Assembly (NCBI RefSeq): GCF_000240165.1
Contig: NC_017586.1
Coordinates: 5,841,228 to 5,905,227, forward strand
Length of the DNA stretch: 64,000 nt
Origin: Streptantibioticus cattleyicolor NRRL 8057 = DSM 46488
Lineage (GTDB): Bacteria > Actinomycetota > Actinomycetes > Streptomycetales > Streptomycetaceae
Direction of reading: 5' to 3'
Of this stretch, positions 25,701 through 33,998 are shown piece by piece. The notes under the pieces were generated by a model that saw nothing but the letters and a program-made list of their open reading frames with translations, made no database searches and was not told the DNA's origin. The position numbers were made by a program, and so were the translations under genes. The first letter of the stretch is position 1, and each line of letters opens with the position of its first letter.

Positions 25701-26720
25701 TCAGGAGGCGCGCTTGCGGCTCGCCGTCTTCTTCGCGGTCGTCTTCTTCGCCGTCGTCTTCCCGGCGGGCTCCTTCCTGGCCGTCCCGCCCGCCGACTTC
25801 GCCGCCTTCTCCGTCTTTTCCGTCTTCTTCGCCGCTGTCTTCTTCGCGGCTGCCTTCTTCGGCGCGCTCTTCGCGGTTGTCTTCTTCGCCGGTTTCGCCG
25901 TCGGGGCGGTCTCCTCGGTGGCGGCCCCCGCCTTGCGTCCGCCGCGTCCGGCGTCCGCCTCGCGGATGCTGGCCTGGAGCGCCGCCATCAGGTCGATGAC
26001 GTTGTCCGGGGCGGCGGTGGTCTCCTCCACCACCGGGGCCGCCTTGCCCTCCAGCTTGGCCTCCACCAGCTCGTCGAGGGCCTCCTGGTACTCGTCGTGC
26101 AGCGCGGCCAGGTCGAAGTCCTCGGAGAGGGTGTCCATCAAGCTGGCGGCCATCTTCAGCTCCTGCGGGCGCACCGTGACCCGCTCCGGCGGCGCCAGCC
26201 CCTCGGCCGGACGCACCTCGTCCGGCCAGTACATGGTGTGCAGCACCAGCGTGTCGTCGTGCACCCGCAGCAGCGCCAGCGACTCTCGCTGCCGCAGCGC
26301 GATCTTGGTGACCGCCGCCTTGCCGCTCTCCACCAGCGCCTGCCGCAACAACACGTACGGCTTGGCCGCCGCCGCCTCCGACCCCACGTAGTAGGCGCGG
26401 GAGAGCGCGAGCGGATCGATCTCGTGGGCGTCGACGAAGGCGAGCACGTCGATCAGGCGCTTGCTGGGCAGCGGCAGCTCGGCCAGGTCGGAGTCGGAGA
26501 GCACGGCGGTGCGGCCCGCGTCGTCCTGGTACCCCTTGGCGATGTCGGAGTACGGCACCTCCTCGCCGCACACCTCGCACACCCGGCGCTGCCGTACCCG
26601 GCCGCCGTCCTTGACGTGCACCTGGTGGAGGGAGACGCCGTGCTCCTCGGTGGCCGCGTACAGCTTGACCGGGATCGACACCAGCCCGAAACCGATGGCG
26701 CCTTTCCAGATGGAACGCAT
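25701..26720 (-). CDS. ku: Ku protein of bacterial NHEJ
   Basis: A 339-residue homodimeric DNA-end-binding protein. The Ku core runs to residue ~255 and starts with the typical MRSIWKGAIGFGLVSIPVKL; CEVCGEEVPYSDIAKGYQ and VLHTMYWPDEVRP are family blocks. The last ~75 residues are a Lys/Ala-rich tail with repeated KKTAAKK/AKKTTAKK units, similar to the DNA-binding tails of other actinobacterial Ku proteins and histone H1. GGAGGGAGG precedes the ATG. Convergent with the ligase gene by ten bases and divergent from the LigD polymerase gene by 31. Confidence 0.96.
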   Translation of the reverse strand: MRSIWKGAIGFGLVSIPVKLYAATEEHGVSLHQVHVKDGGRVRQRRVCEVCGEEVPYSDIAKGYQDDAGRTAVLSDSDLAELPLPSKRLIDVLAFVDAHEIDPLALSRAYYVGSEAAAAKPYVLLRQALVESGKAAVTKIALRQRESLALLRVHDDTLVLHTMYWPDEVRPAEGLAPPERVTVRPQELKMAASLMDTLSEDFDLAALHDEYQEALDELVEAKLEGKAAPVVEETTAAPDNVIDLMAALQASIREADAGRGGRKAGAATEETAPTAKPAKKTTAKSAPKKAAAKKTAAKKTEKTEKAAKSAGGTARKEPAGKTTAKKTTAKKTASRKRAS

Positions 26721-26751
26721 ACTCACCTCCCTCCTGGGGACTTTCCACACT

Positions 26752-27657
26752 ATGCCTCCCATGCCCGACCGGCAGGCCGTGGAGGTGGACGGCCACCGCC
26801 TGGTCCTCGTCAACCTCGACCGGCTGCTCTTCCCGGTCTCGGGTCACACCAAGGCCCAGCTGCTGCACTACTACGCGCAGGTGGCCGAGGTGCTGCTGCC
26901 GCACGCCACCGGCCGTCCCGCCTCCTTCGTACGCGCTCCGGACGGCCCCGGCGGGCAGACCTGGTACGCCAAACGGCCCCCGCCGGGACTGCCCGACTGG
27001 GTGACGCTGGCCGAGGTGCCCGGCAGCGAGGGGCCCGCCCCGCACGTGGTGGTCGACTCCACCGCCGCGCTGATGGCGATGGCCAACCTCGCCGCGTTCG
27101 AGGTGCACGTACCGCAGTGGACCGCCCGGACCGGCCCGGACGGCCACGACCGGCTCGTCCTCGACCTCGACCCCGGCCCCGGCGCCGACCTGGTGCTTTG
27201 CTGCACCGTGGCGCAGCGGCTGCGGCAGATGCTCGCCGACGACGGGCTGACCGCCTATCCGGTCTCCTCCGGTTCCAAGGGCCTCCATCTGTACGCGCCG
27301 CTGGAGCCCGCCCCGGAACGCGCGGTCTCCGGCTACGCCCGGTCGCTGGCCCAGCGGATGCAGGCGGAGCACCCGGGGCTGGTGACCGCCTCCATGGACC
27401 GCTCGATCCGGCCCGGCAAGGTCTTCATCGACTGGTCGCAGAACGCCACCCACAAGACCACCGCCTGCCCCTACACCCTGCGCCTGCACGAACGCCCGAG
27501 GGTGGCCGCACCGGTCGGCTGGGACGAGATCGCCGGCTGCGCCGCCCCGGAACGGCTGGTGCTCTCCCCGGAGCAGGTGGTCGAACGGGTGGCCAGGCTC
27601 GGCGATCCGCTGGCGGAACTGGCCGCCCGCACCCACGCGGCGCCGTTGCCGCGGTGA
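26752..27657 (+). CDS. LigD polymerase (primase-like) module
   Basis: A 301-residue archaeo-eukaryotic-primase-type polymerase that fills or extends ends during NHEJ. The metal-binding Asp pair is in RLVLDLDPGP, the nucleotide-binding block is VSSGSKGLHLYAPL, and the third Asp region is MDRSIRPGKVFIDWSQN. HKTTACPYTLRLHERP is also typical. ATG at 26752 is used; a second in-frame ATG at 26761 is equally possible. Only 31 bp separates it from the divergent ku start, so the two promoters must overlap. Confidence 0.94.
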   Translation: MPPMPDRQAVEVDGHRLVLVNLDRLLFPVSGHTKAQLLHYYAQVAEVLLPHATGRPASFVRAPDGPGGQTWYAKRPPPGLPDWVTLAEVPGSEGPAPHVVVDSTAALMAMANLAAFEVHVPQWTARTGPDGHDRLVLDLDPGPGADLVLCCTVAQRLRQMLADDGLTAYPVSSGSKGLHLYAPLEPAPERAVSGYARSLAQRMQAEHPGLVTASMDRSIRPGKVFIDWSQNATHKTTACPYTLRLHERPRVAAPVGWDEIAGCAAPERLVLSPEQVVERVARLGDPLAELAARTHAAPLPR

Positions 27658-27693
27658 CCGCGCGGTGCCGCGTGGGTGGACGGCGCCGGGGCG

Positions 27694-28869
27694 TCAGCCG
27701 AGCATCGCCTCGACCAGATCGGCGGCGCGCGCGGTGCCGCCCTCGGCACGGCACCGGTCCCGCAACCGGGCGCAGCGCTCGGCGACTTGGGGATCGCAGG
27801 TCAGCTCCAGCAGTGCCTCGCGCAGCGCCCGCGCGGTGGCCTGCTCGGTGTCCAGGCGGCGGGCCACGCCCAGCTCCACCAGGCGGTCGGCGTTGCCGAA
27901 CTGGTCGACCGCCTGCGGTACCGCGATCATCGGCACGCCGGTGTACAGCCCCTCGCTGCTGCCGCCCATCCCGGCGTGGGTGACGAAGGCGTCGGCCTGC
28001 TCCAGCACCGACAACTGCGGCACCCACGAGTGGACCTCGACGTTGCCGGGTATGGCGCCCAGCTCCGCGGGGTCGGTGCGGCGGCCGATCTGGAGGACGA
28101 CGTGCCAGCCGGGCAGATCGCCGAAGGCCGCCAGGCAACGGCGGTAGAAGGCGGGCTGCCGGGTGAAGGCGGAACCCAGCGAGATCAGCAGCACGTGCTC
28201 CGCCGTGTCCGGCCGCTGCCAGACGCCCTGGCCGGACCGGTCGCCGAAGCAGGAGCCGGTGAAGGCCACCGTCGAGGTGTCGACCCGGTCGGCGTTGGGC
28301 TGCATGGCCTCGGGGATCAGCGCCAGGGTGTGTGCCGGGCGTGCGGTGAAGGCGTCCACGTCACGGGTGACGGCGCCGTTGCCGGACAGCCAGTCGGCGA
28401 ACCTGGCGAGGTAGGCGTCGGCGCCGGGCAACTGCCGTACCCGCGCGGCGACTTCCTCCGCCCAGCCGCGCCAGGCCACGTAGGTCGGTGAGAGCTGCAT
28501 CAGCGCACGCCCCTGCGCCTCGGCGAGCGCCCGGGCGGCGTAGGCGGCGATGTCGTACAGGTAGACATCGGCCGGGTCCTCGTCGTAGACGGCACGCAAC
28601 CGGGGCAGCATGCGGACGTTCTCGTCGAGGAAGAGGGACATGGCGGCCACCGGGTCGGACGGCCAGCCGCCGTCGGCGACCGGCAACCGCGAGTCGACGG
28701 CCACGAGTTCGGCGCCGGTGGGGGTGACCAGGTCGGCCATCGAGGGCGCGTTGGCGTACGTCACCCGGTGACCGCGGGCCACCAGCTCCCGGACGACTTC
28801 GATGCCGGGCAGCACGTGGCTGACGACCGGGACGCCGATCATGGCGATGTGGGCACGGCGAGCGGGCAT
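27694..28869 (-). CDS. mgt: Macrolide-type glycosyltransferase (GT1, MGT/OleD-like)
   Basis: A 391-residue UDP-sugar transferase that is likely to inactivate macrolides by glucosylation. The N-terminal acceptor domain opens with HIAMIGVPVVSHVLPGIEVV, and the C-terminal sugar-binding signature is VEVHSWVPQLSVLEQADAFV, THAGMGGSSEGLYTGVPMIA, VPQAVDQFGNADRL, as in Streptomyces lividans Mgt and OleD. ATG at 28867-28869 follows GAAGGGGAAG. The 155-bp leader holds an eight-residue mini-ORF and paired repeats (see those entries), which suggests drug-induced translation. Confidence 0.92.
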   Translation of the reverse strand: MPARRAHIAMIGVPVVSHVLPGIEVVRELVARGHRVTYANAPSMADLVTPTGAELVAVDSRLPVADGGWPSDPVAAMSLFLDENVRMLPRLRAVYDEDPADVYLYDIAAYAARALAEAQGRALMQLSPTYVAWRGWAEEVAARVRQLPGADAYLARFADWLSGNGAVTRDVDAFTARPAHTLALIPEAMQPNADRVDTSTVAFTGSCFGDRSGQGVWQRPDTAEHVLLISLGSAFTRQPAFYRRCLAAFGDLPGWHVVLQIGRRTDPAELGAIPGNVEVHSWVPQLSVLEQADAFVTHAGMGGSSEGLYTGVPMIAVPQAVDQFGNADRLVELGVARRLDTEQATARALREALLELTCDPQVAERCARLRDRCRAEGGTARAADLVEAMLG

Positions 28870-28870
28870 G

Positions 28871-28987
28871 GGTGCGCTTCCCCTTCAGAGCTGCGGTGAT
28901 CAGGACATGGTGAAGTGGTGCGTGCCGGGTGGCGCACCGCGTCGTACGCGGTGGCACACCGGACGCGCACCGGGCGGCGCGGTGCGC
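28871..28987 (-). promoter_or_regulatory. Paired repeats between leader peptide and glycosyltransferase
   Basis: Reading the minus-strand mRNA, four 7-base segments lie in the order GCGCACC (28981-28987), GGTGCGC (28965-28971), GGTGCGC (28932-28938) and GCGCACC (28871-28877). The last is one base from the start codon. Segments 1:2 and 3:4 can pair, as can 1:3 and 2:4. A separate 8-bp hairpin CACCGCGT/ACGCGGTG (28935-28953) overlaps segment 3. This is the architecture of a translational attenuator; switching is inferred. Confidence 0.5.
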
Positions 28988-28997
28988 CGCTCGCCGG

Positions 28998-29024
28998 TCA
29001 GCCGTAGATCTGAAGGAATGCCAT
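28998..29024 (-). CDS. Leaderless mini-ORF MAFLQIYG, candidate leader peptide
   Basis: A nine-codon frame (ATG to TGA) encodes Met-Ala-Phe-Leu-Gln-Ile-Tyr-Gly, 128 bp upstream of the macrolide glycosyltransferase start. A TAGCGT box ends six bases before the ATG, so transcription should start at the ATG itself. Short hydrophobic leader peptides of similar length stall ribosomes with bound macrolides and induce erm genes elsewhere. The first downstream pairing segment begins ten bases after the stop codon, within reach of a stalled ribosome. It has not been shown to be translated. Confidence 0.45.
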   Translation of the reverse strand: MAFLQIYG

Positions 29025-29030
29025 GCCCGC

Positions 29031-29060
29031 ACGCTAGCCCGTGGGCCGTGACCGGGCCAA
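29031..29060 (-). promoter_or_regulatory. Promoter of the glycosyltransferase leader
   Basis: On the minus strand TTGGCC (29055-29060) and TAGCGT (29031-29036) are spaced by 18 bases, a good match to the vegetative (HrdB) consensus. The -10 box lies six bases from the ATG of the MAFLQIYG frame, predicting a leaderless transcript. Confidence 0.55.
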
Positions 29061-29080
29061 ACGGTTTTCCCGTGCCCCGG

Positions 29081-29314
29081 TCAGCCCAGTGCCGTCAGGC
29101 AGTCGACCGCCTCCTGCACCGTGGTGATCTCCCGCGCCCGCACCTCCGGTAACCGGATGCCGAACTCGTCCTCGATGGCGAGCACCAGCTCGACGACGCC
29201 GAGGGAGTCCGCCCCCAGGTCGCCGCTGAAGGACGCCTCGTTGGTCACCACCCCCGGATCGACGCCCAGCTGTTCCGCCACGGTCTTCCTCACCCGCTCC
29301 TCGATGGTCGACAA
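29081..29314 (-). CDS. Stand-alone acyl carrier protein
   Basis: A 77-residue ACP. The phosphopantetheine Ser is in [20 protein letters not shown] (DSL), and the surrounding acidic helix II and [20 protein letters not shown] resemble type II fatty-acid-synthase ACPs. The start is an unusual TTG at 29312-29314, supported by GGGAGGG eight bases upstream; no ATG or GTG fits. No ketosynthase or acyltransferase is nearby, so its pathway is unknown. It lies between the macrolide glycosyltransferase and an MFS gene, all minus strand. Confidence 0.85.
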   Translation of the reverse strand: MSTIEERVRKTVAEQLGVDPGVVTNEASFSGDLGADSLGVVELVLAIEDEFGIRLPEVRAREITTVQEAVDCLTALG

Positions 29315-29424
29315 GCCGTTGCCCTCCCGTACCGGCTGTTGCCCAAGTCCGACGAGGAATCCTTGGTCCGGGAACGCGGAGTTCAAACGTTCGAGCCGGG
29401 TGGGGGTGGTACCAGGCTCGCGGT

Positions 29425-30582
29425 TCACGGCGCCGGGTCGGCGGGCGGTCGCAGCGTGCCGGCCGCGCCGACGGCCACCACGCAGAACGCCACCGGGAGG
29501 AAGAACGCCAGGTTGAGCGGCATGACGTGGGTGAGCTGGCCGATCGAGGTGGGCCCGGCCAGCATGCCGAGGTAGCCCAGGCCCGCGACCCGCGAGACGT
29601 TGGCCCCGGCGGTGGCCCGGTCGACGTGGCCGGCCGCGCTGAACAGTTGGGGTACGCAGCCGGACAGGCCGAGGCCGAAGACCGCCCACCCGGTCAGGGC
29701 CAGCGCCACCCAGCCCGTCAGCGCGGTGACCGCCAGCCCGGCGGCGGCCAGCGCGGCCCCGTAACGCACCACCCGTACCGGGCCGAAGCGGGCGGCCACC
29801 CGGTCGGTGACCAGCCGGCCCAGGGTCATCGCGGTGGAGAAGGCGCCGTAGGCGAGGGCCGCGGTGCCGGCCGGCGCGTCGAGGACGTTGCGCAGATGGA
29901 GCACGCTCCAGTCGTTGGCGACCCCCTCGCACAGCATCAGCAGCAGCGCGAGCGCCGCCAGCGCCCACACCCGGGCCGGCACCCGCCGCCCGGAGGCGGC
30001 CCGGGGGAGACCGGCCGGGGCGGGCTCGGGCGGCAGCAGCGCGGGTGCGGCCAGGGCCGTCACCACCAGCCCGAAGACGGCCACCCCGGCCAGCGTGGCG
30101 GCCGGTCCCCAGCCGCGTCCCACCACGGCCGCGCCGGCCAGCGCCGCCAGCACCCCGCCCACCGAGAAGACGGCGTGGAACGCGGACATCACCGGCCGCC
30201 CGTACCCCCGTTCCACCTGCACCGCGTGGGTGTTCATGGCCACGTCCAGACAGCCGTTGCCGAAGCCCAGCGCGAACAGGGCGCCGCCCAGCGTCCAGGC
30301 GTCCCCGGCCAGCCCCGGCAGCACCACCGCCGCGCTGCACAACGCCGCCCCGGCCGGGACGATCCGGCGCCCCCCGTACCGGTCGGCGAGCGCCCCGCAC
30401 AGCCGCATCCCGGCGAACGCCCCCACCCCGAGCAGCAGCAGGAGCGAACCGAGCACGGCGTGGGAGATGCCGGTACGGCGCTCCACCACGGGGATGTGCA
30501 CGATCCACATGCCCATCACGAAGCCGTTGAGCGCGAAGAAGACAAAGGTGGCGAGGCGCGCGGCGCGCAGCGATCGATCCAT
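29425..30582 (-). CDS. MFS transporter (YbjJ/MosC-like)
   Basis: A 385-residue permease with 12 predicted helices. The N-terminus [20 protein letters not shown] and the [20 protein letters not shown] block are typical of the YbjJ/MosC branch, whose substrates include sugar-like compounds and drugs but are mostly undefined. It is divergent from a DeoR-type regulator with a perfect palindrome between them, which suggests a carbohydrate-related substrate. Confidence 0.85.
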   Translation of the reverse strand: MDRSLRAARLATFVFFALNGFVMGMWIVHIPVVERRTGISHAVLGSLLLLLGVGAFAGMRLCGALADRYGGRRIVPAGAALCSAAVVLPGLAGDAWTLGGALFALGFGNGCLDVAMNTHAVQVERGYGRPVMSAFHAVFSVGGVLAALAGAAVVGRGWGPAATLAGVAVFGLVVTALAAPALLPPEPAPAGLPRAASGRRVPARVWALAALALLLMLCEGVANDWSVLHLRNVLDAPAGTAALAYGAFSTAMTLGRLVTDRVAARFGPVRVVRYGAALAAAGLAVTALTGWVALALTGWAVFGLGLSGCVPQLFSAAGHVDRATAGANVSRVAGLGYLGMLAGPTSIGQLTHVMPLNLAFFLPVAFCVVAVGAAGTLRPPADPAP

Positions 30583-30626
30583 GCCGCGACCATAACGAAC
30601 AAGCTATGCGTTCGGAAGATTGATTT

Positions 30627-30647
30627 TCGAACACTCCTGGTGTTCGA
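30627..30647. promoter_or_regulatory. Palindromic operator between MFS and DeoR genes
   Basis: Perfect 8-bp arms TCGAACAC (30627-30634) and GTGTTCGA (30640-30647) with a five-base spacer lie 7 bp before the DeoR start and 45 bp from the divergent MFS start. A further CGAACA half is present at 30595-30600. A DeoR-type repressor site is the simplest explanation. Confidence 0.6.
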
Positions 30648-30654
30648 TTGCTTC

Positions 30655-31422
30655 ATGGGAACGATGGGGAACGCCGACCGGCTGCGCCGGATCACCGAAG
30701 CCGTGCGCGGCGCGGAACGGCTGAGCGTGGCCGAACTCGCCGCGCTCACCGGCGCCTCGGAGATGACGATCCGCCGCGATCTGGAGACCCTGGCCGCCCA
30801 GGGCGTGCTGGAGCGGTACCGCGGCGGCGCCCGCAGCCTGCTGCTGCGCGGCGAGGAGCCGCCGTTCGCGCTGCGCGAGCGGGAGGCGGCCGACGCCAAG
30901 CGGCGGATCGCGGCCGAGACCGCCGCGCTGCTGGCCGACGGCGAGTCGGTGGTCGTCGACAGCGGCACCACCTGCCTGGAGGTGGCCCGCGCGCTGCGGG
31001 GACGCCGGATGACCGTCATGCCGCTGTCGCTGCCCGCGGCCAACGCGCTCACCGGCGCCGGCCGGATCCGGCTGCTGCTCCCCGGCGGCGAGCCCCGCCC
31101 CGGCGAACTCGCCCTCACCGGACCGCTCACCGAGGCCTCGCTGGCCGCCCTGCGCTTCGACACCGCCGTCATCGGCTGCTGCGGCCTGACCGCCGAGGAC
31201 GGCCTGACCGCCTACGACCTCGCCGACGCCGCGGTCAAGCGGGCCGCCATCGCCTCGGCCCGCCGCGTCGTCGTGGTCGCCGACGCCGCCAAGCTCGGCC
31301 GCACCGCCCTCGCCCGGGTGACTTCCGCCTCCGCCGTGCACGCCGTGGTCACCGAGGAGTCCGCGTCGCCGGAGGAGACCCGGGCGCTGGCCGCCGAGGG
31401 GGTCACCGTCCGCCTGGTGTGA
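30655..31422 (+). CDS. DeoR-family transcriptional regulator
   Basis: A 255-residue sugar-responsive repressor. The helix-turn-helix is LSVAELAALTGASEMTIRRD (residues ~24-43), followed by the DeoR sensor domain with VVDSGTTCLEVARAL and AVIGCCGLTAEDGLTAYD, which bind phosphorylated sugars in the family. ATG at 30655 is used; a second ATG at 30664 is possible. Divergent from the MFS gene and probably its regulator. Confidence 0.9.
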   Translation: MGTMGNADRLRRITEAVRGAERLSVAELAALTGASEMTIRRDLETLAAQGVLERYRGGARSLLLRGEEPPFALREREAADAKRRIAAETAALLADGESVVVDSGTTCLEVARALRGRRMTVMPLSLPAANALTGAGRIRLLLPGGEPRPGELALTGPLTEASLAALRFDTAVIGCCGLTAEDGLTAYDLADAAVKRAAIASARRVVVVADAAKLGRTALARVTSASAVHAVVTEESASPEETRALAAEGVTVRLV

Positions 31423-31433
31423 CGCGCGCCGGC

Positions 31434-32474
31434 TCACCCGGCCCGGACGCGGGCGGGCGGCAGGCGGGTCCGCGTCCACTCCAGCAACTCCTCGGCGCTC
31501 CAGGTGTTGACGACCCGCTCGGCGGGCACCCCGCACTCCTCGGCCCGGGCGCAGCCGTTGATCTGCCAGTCGAGCTGGCCGGGCGCGTGCGCGTCGCTGT
31601 CGATGGCGAAGAACACCCCCGCGTCCAGCGCCTGCCGGATCAGCCGGCGCGGCGGATCGAGCCGTTCCGGCCGGCTGTTGATCTCCACCGCGGTACCGAA
31701 CCGGGCGCACGCGGCGAAGACCAGCTCCGCGTCGAACTCCGACTCCGGACGCCCCCGGCCGGTCAGCAGCCGCCCGGTGCAGTGGCCGAGCACGTCCACC
31801 AGGTCACTGGCGACCGCGGCCACCATCCGCCGGGTCATCTCCGGCGCCGGCATCCGCAGCTTGGAGTGGACCGAGGCCACCACCAGGTCCACCGTCTCCA
31901 GCAGCCCGGCCTCCTGGTCCAGCGAACCGTCCAGCAGGATGTCGCACTCGATCCCGCTCAGCAGCCGGAAGCCGGCCCCCATCCGCGCGTCCACCTCGGC
32001 CACCACGCCCAGTTGCTCCCGCAGCCGTTGCGCGGTCAGCCCCCGGGCCACCGTCAGCCGCGGCGAGTGGTCGGTCAGCACCGCCCAGTCGTGCCCCAGG
32101 TCACGCGCCGCGCGGGCCATCTCCTCGATCGGGCTGCCCCCGTCGGACCAGTCGGAGTGCAGATGGCAGTCACCGCGCAGCGCCGCCCGCAGCCGCTGCC
32201 CGCCGGGGAGAGGAGCCTGCCGCGCCTCCTCCTCCAGCCGCGCCAGATAGCCCGGGGTTCCCCCGGCCAGCGCCTCGGCCACCACGGCCGCCGTCTTCGG
32301 GCCGAGCCCGCGCAGCTCGTGCAGCGAACCCCGCTCGGCCCGCCGCGCCACCTCCGCCGCGGGCAGCCCGCCGATCACCCCGGCCGCGGTACGGAACGCC
32401 CTGACCCGGTACGTCGGGGCCTGCGCCCGCTCCAGCAGGAACGCGATCCGCTCCAGCGCCTCCACCGGTTCCAC
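31434..32474 (-). CDS. PHP-domain phosphoesterase with HhH (PolX C-terminal-like)
   Basis: A 346-residue protein. Residues ~1-85 form a PolX-type helix-hairpin-helix region (LRGLGPKTAAVVAEAL), and residues ~100-330 form a PHP metal-dependent phosphoesterase domain: DCHLHSDWSDGGSPIEEM, LTDHSPRL, GIECDIL, VVASVHSKL, LGHCTGRLL, EINSRPERLD and AIDSDAHAPGQL supply the metal ligands. The polymerase palm of PolX is absent. It may process DNA ends or histidinol-phosphate-like substrates. GGAAGGAG precedes the GTG start. Confidence 0.85.
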   Translation of the reverse strand: MEPVEALERIAFLLERAQAPTYRVRAFRTAAGVIGGLPAAEVARRAERGSLHELRGLGPKTAAVVAEALAGGTPGYLARLEEEARQAPLPGGQRLRAALRGDCHLHSDWSDGGSPIEEMARAARDLGHDWAVLTDHSPRLTVARGLTAQRLREQLGVVAEVDARMGAGFRLLSGIECDILLDGSLDQEAGLLETVDLVVASVHSKLRMPAPEMTRRMVAAVASDLVDVLGHCTGRLLTGRGRPESEFDAELVFAACARFGTAVEINSRPERLDPPRRLIRQALDAGVFFAIDSDAHAPGQLDWQINGCARAEECGVPAERVVNTWSAEELLEWTRTRLPPARVRAG

Positions 32475-32507
32475 GGCACGGCTCCTTCCGGTCCGCGGCC
32501 GGCCCGC

Positions 32508-32813
32508 TCACTCGTGGGCGCGTACGTAGCTTCCGGCCGCGGTCTCGATCCGGTGCGCCAGCTCGGTGTCGAGCACGGTGAGGCCGCCCACCGAGTGGGT
32601 GGTCAGCGAGAAGTGCAGCGTCTTGTAGCGCAGGTCCACATCCGGATGGTGGCCCAGCTTCTCGGTCTCGACGGCGACCGCGTCCAGGATCCGGATCGCG
32701 GTGGGGAAGTCGTACGCCTCCACCGTGCGCCGCAGCGTGTTGCCCTCCCGGCGCCAGTCCTTCAGGTCGGCCATGGCTTCGTCGATCTGGGCGTCGCTGA
32801 GCAGCTCGGGCAT
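32508..32813 (-). CDS. phhB: 4a-hydroxytetrahydrobiopterin dehydratase
   Basis: A 101-residue pterin-4a-carbinolamine dehydratase that regenerates pterin cofactor after aromatic hydroxylation. The active-site block KLGHHPDVDLRYKTLHFSLT, followed by THSVGGLTVLDTELA, is diagnostic (His-His and distal His). It is 33 bp upstream of the PHP gene in the same direction. No aromatic amino-acid hydroxylase is in the window. Confidence 0.94.
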   Translation of the reverse strand: MPELLSDAQIDEAMADLKDWRREGNTLRRTVEAYDFPTAIRILDAVAVETEKLGHHPDVDLRYKTLHFSLTTHSVGGLTVLDTELAHRIETAAGSYVRAHE

Positions 32814-32914
32814 GGTCTCGCTCCCGCTGGTCGGATAAGGACGGTACGGCGGTACCGGAACGGGTGCCCGCTGCGCGCCGGATCACGCCTGCCGCCGCGC
32901 CGCGCACCCTCCGG

Positions 32915-33388
32915 TCAGGCGGTGGGCACCGGACGCTGGATGCGCACGTAGGCGCCGCTGACCCAGCCGGGCCGGTCGGAGAGGCGGTACCAGGTGCGGT
33001 TGCCGTGCACCGAGCCGCCGGCCAGCCGGTAGCGCAGCGCCACCGTCGAGCAGCGCGGCAGCCGGCCCAGCTCCTCCGACTCCGGCGTCGGATCCTGCCG
33101 GATGGTCAGCCACTCCGGGACCACCTGGCCGTACCCGACGTTCTCGTCCCCGGTGCGCAGCGCCTTGACGCAGTGCGGGACGGGCAGCGTGGCGGCGGCC
33201 CGGTCGCCCGGGTCGGCGGCGCCCAGCAGCGGCACCACGGCGGCGGCAACGGCGGCCGGGGCGAGGAGCCGGACGGTGGCCCGGCGCGCGGTGGCCCGGC
33301 GCGCGGTGGAACGGCGGGCGGCGCGGCGGCGGGCACGGCCCGCGGCCGGCCGGGGCAGGGCCAGGGGCACAGGCAGACGGACGGTCAC
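32915..33388 (-). CDS. Secreted SH3-like domain protein
   Basis: A 157-residue protein with a very basic start (repeated TARRA units), a hydrophobic stretch (VRLLAPAAVAAAVVPLLGAA) that acts as signal or anchor, and an exported β-barrel that resembles bacterial SH3 domains (LTIRQDPTPESEELGRLPRC, HGNRTWYRLSDRPGWVSGAY). Such domains usually bind cell wall. The GTG at 33386-33388 lacks a ribosome site; the tandem 15-bp repeats in the start region make the true N-terminus uncertain. Confidence 0.7.
   Translation of the reverse strand: MTVRLPVPLALPRPAAGRARRRAARRSTARRATARRATVRLLAPAAVAAAVVPLLGAADPGDRAAATLPVPHCVKALRTGDENVGYGQVVPEWLTIRQDPTPESEELGRLPRCSTVALRYRLAGGSVHGNRTWYRLSDRPGWVSGAYVRIQRPVPTA
33274..33318. 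repeat. 15-bp tandem repeat in the SH3-protein start
   Basis: CGGTGGCCCGGCGCG occurs at 33274-33288 and again at 33289-33303, with a degenerate third copy at 33304-33318. On the minus strand it encodes repeated Ala-Arg-Arg-Ala-Thr in the basic N-region of the signal. Copy number is likely to vary by slippage. Confidence 0.75.
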
Positions 33389-33486
33389 GCGGGAAAGCTA
33401 ACCCGCCGCCCACCCGCCGCCCCGCCACCCGCCGCGTCGGCGACCGGGGAACACCCGGGCGGCCCACCGCACCGCCGCCGCCCAGG

Positions 33487-33951
33487 TCACCGCTGCGGGG
33501 CGGGCGACTTCCCGGTGGTCACCGCGATCCGGTTCCAGGCGTTGATGGTGAGGATCAGCGCGATCAGCTGGGCGAGCCCGGCCTCGTCGAAGTGGCGGGC
33601 GGCCTCGGCGTACACCTCGTCCGGCACCCCGTCGGGCAGCCGGGTGACGGCCTCGGCGAGCGCCAGGGCGGCCCGCTCCTGGTCGGTGTAGATCCCCCGG
33701 GTCTCCCGCCACGCGTCGAGCAGGTAGATCCGCTGCTCGTTCTCCCCGGCCCGGCGGGCCTCGACGATGTGCATGTCGAGGCAGTGGGCGCAGTGGTTGA
33801 TCTGCGAGGCGCGGATCTTCACCAGCTCGGCCAGGACCGGATCGACCCCTTCCCGGGCCGCCGCGTCCAGCGCGATCATGGTCTTGAACACCTTGGGCGC
33901 GGCGCGGGCGAAGTCGAGCCGCTCCGCCGTCGTCGTCGTTGTCGTCGTCAT
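33487..33951 (-). CDS. AhpD-like carboxymuconolactone decarboxylase family protein
   Basis: A 154-residue all-helical protein of the CMD/AhpD family. The redox-active pair is in SQINHCAHCLDMHIVEARR (CxxC followed by DxH), typical of alkylhydroperoxidase D. It may reduce peroxides with a lipoyl partner. The N-terminus has seven Thr codons in a row. It is divergent from a MocR-type regulator at 33999, a pairing that is common in Streptomyces and suggests regulation by it. A paralogue lies at 53592. Confidence 0.9.
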   Translation of the reverse strand: MTTTTTTTAERLDFARAAPKVFKTMIALDAAAREGVDPVLAELVKIRASQINHCAHCLDMHIVEARRAGENEQRIYLLDAWRETRGIYTDQERAALALAEAVTRLPDGVPDEVYAEAARHFDEAGLAQLIALILTINAWNRIAVTTGKSPAPQR

Positions 33952-33998
33952 GGGGACGACGTTAGGCCGCCGACCGGCCCAGGGTATGGTGCACTTCC

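Noticed and set aside
33274..33318. Short tandem repeats considered as a CRISPR-like array
   Set aside because: Units are contiguous 15-mers without spacers and lie inside a coding start.
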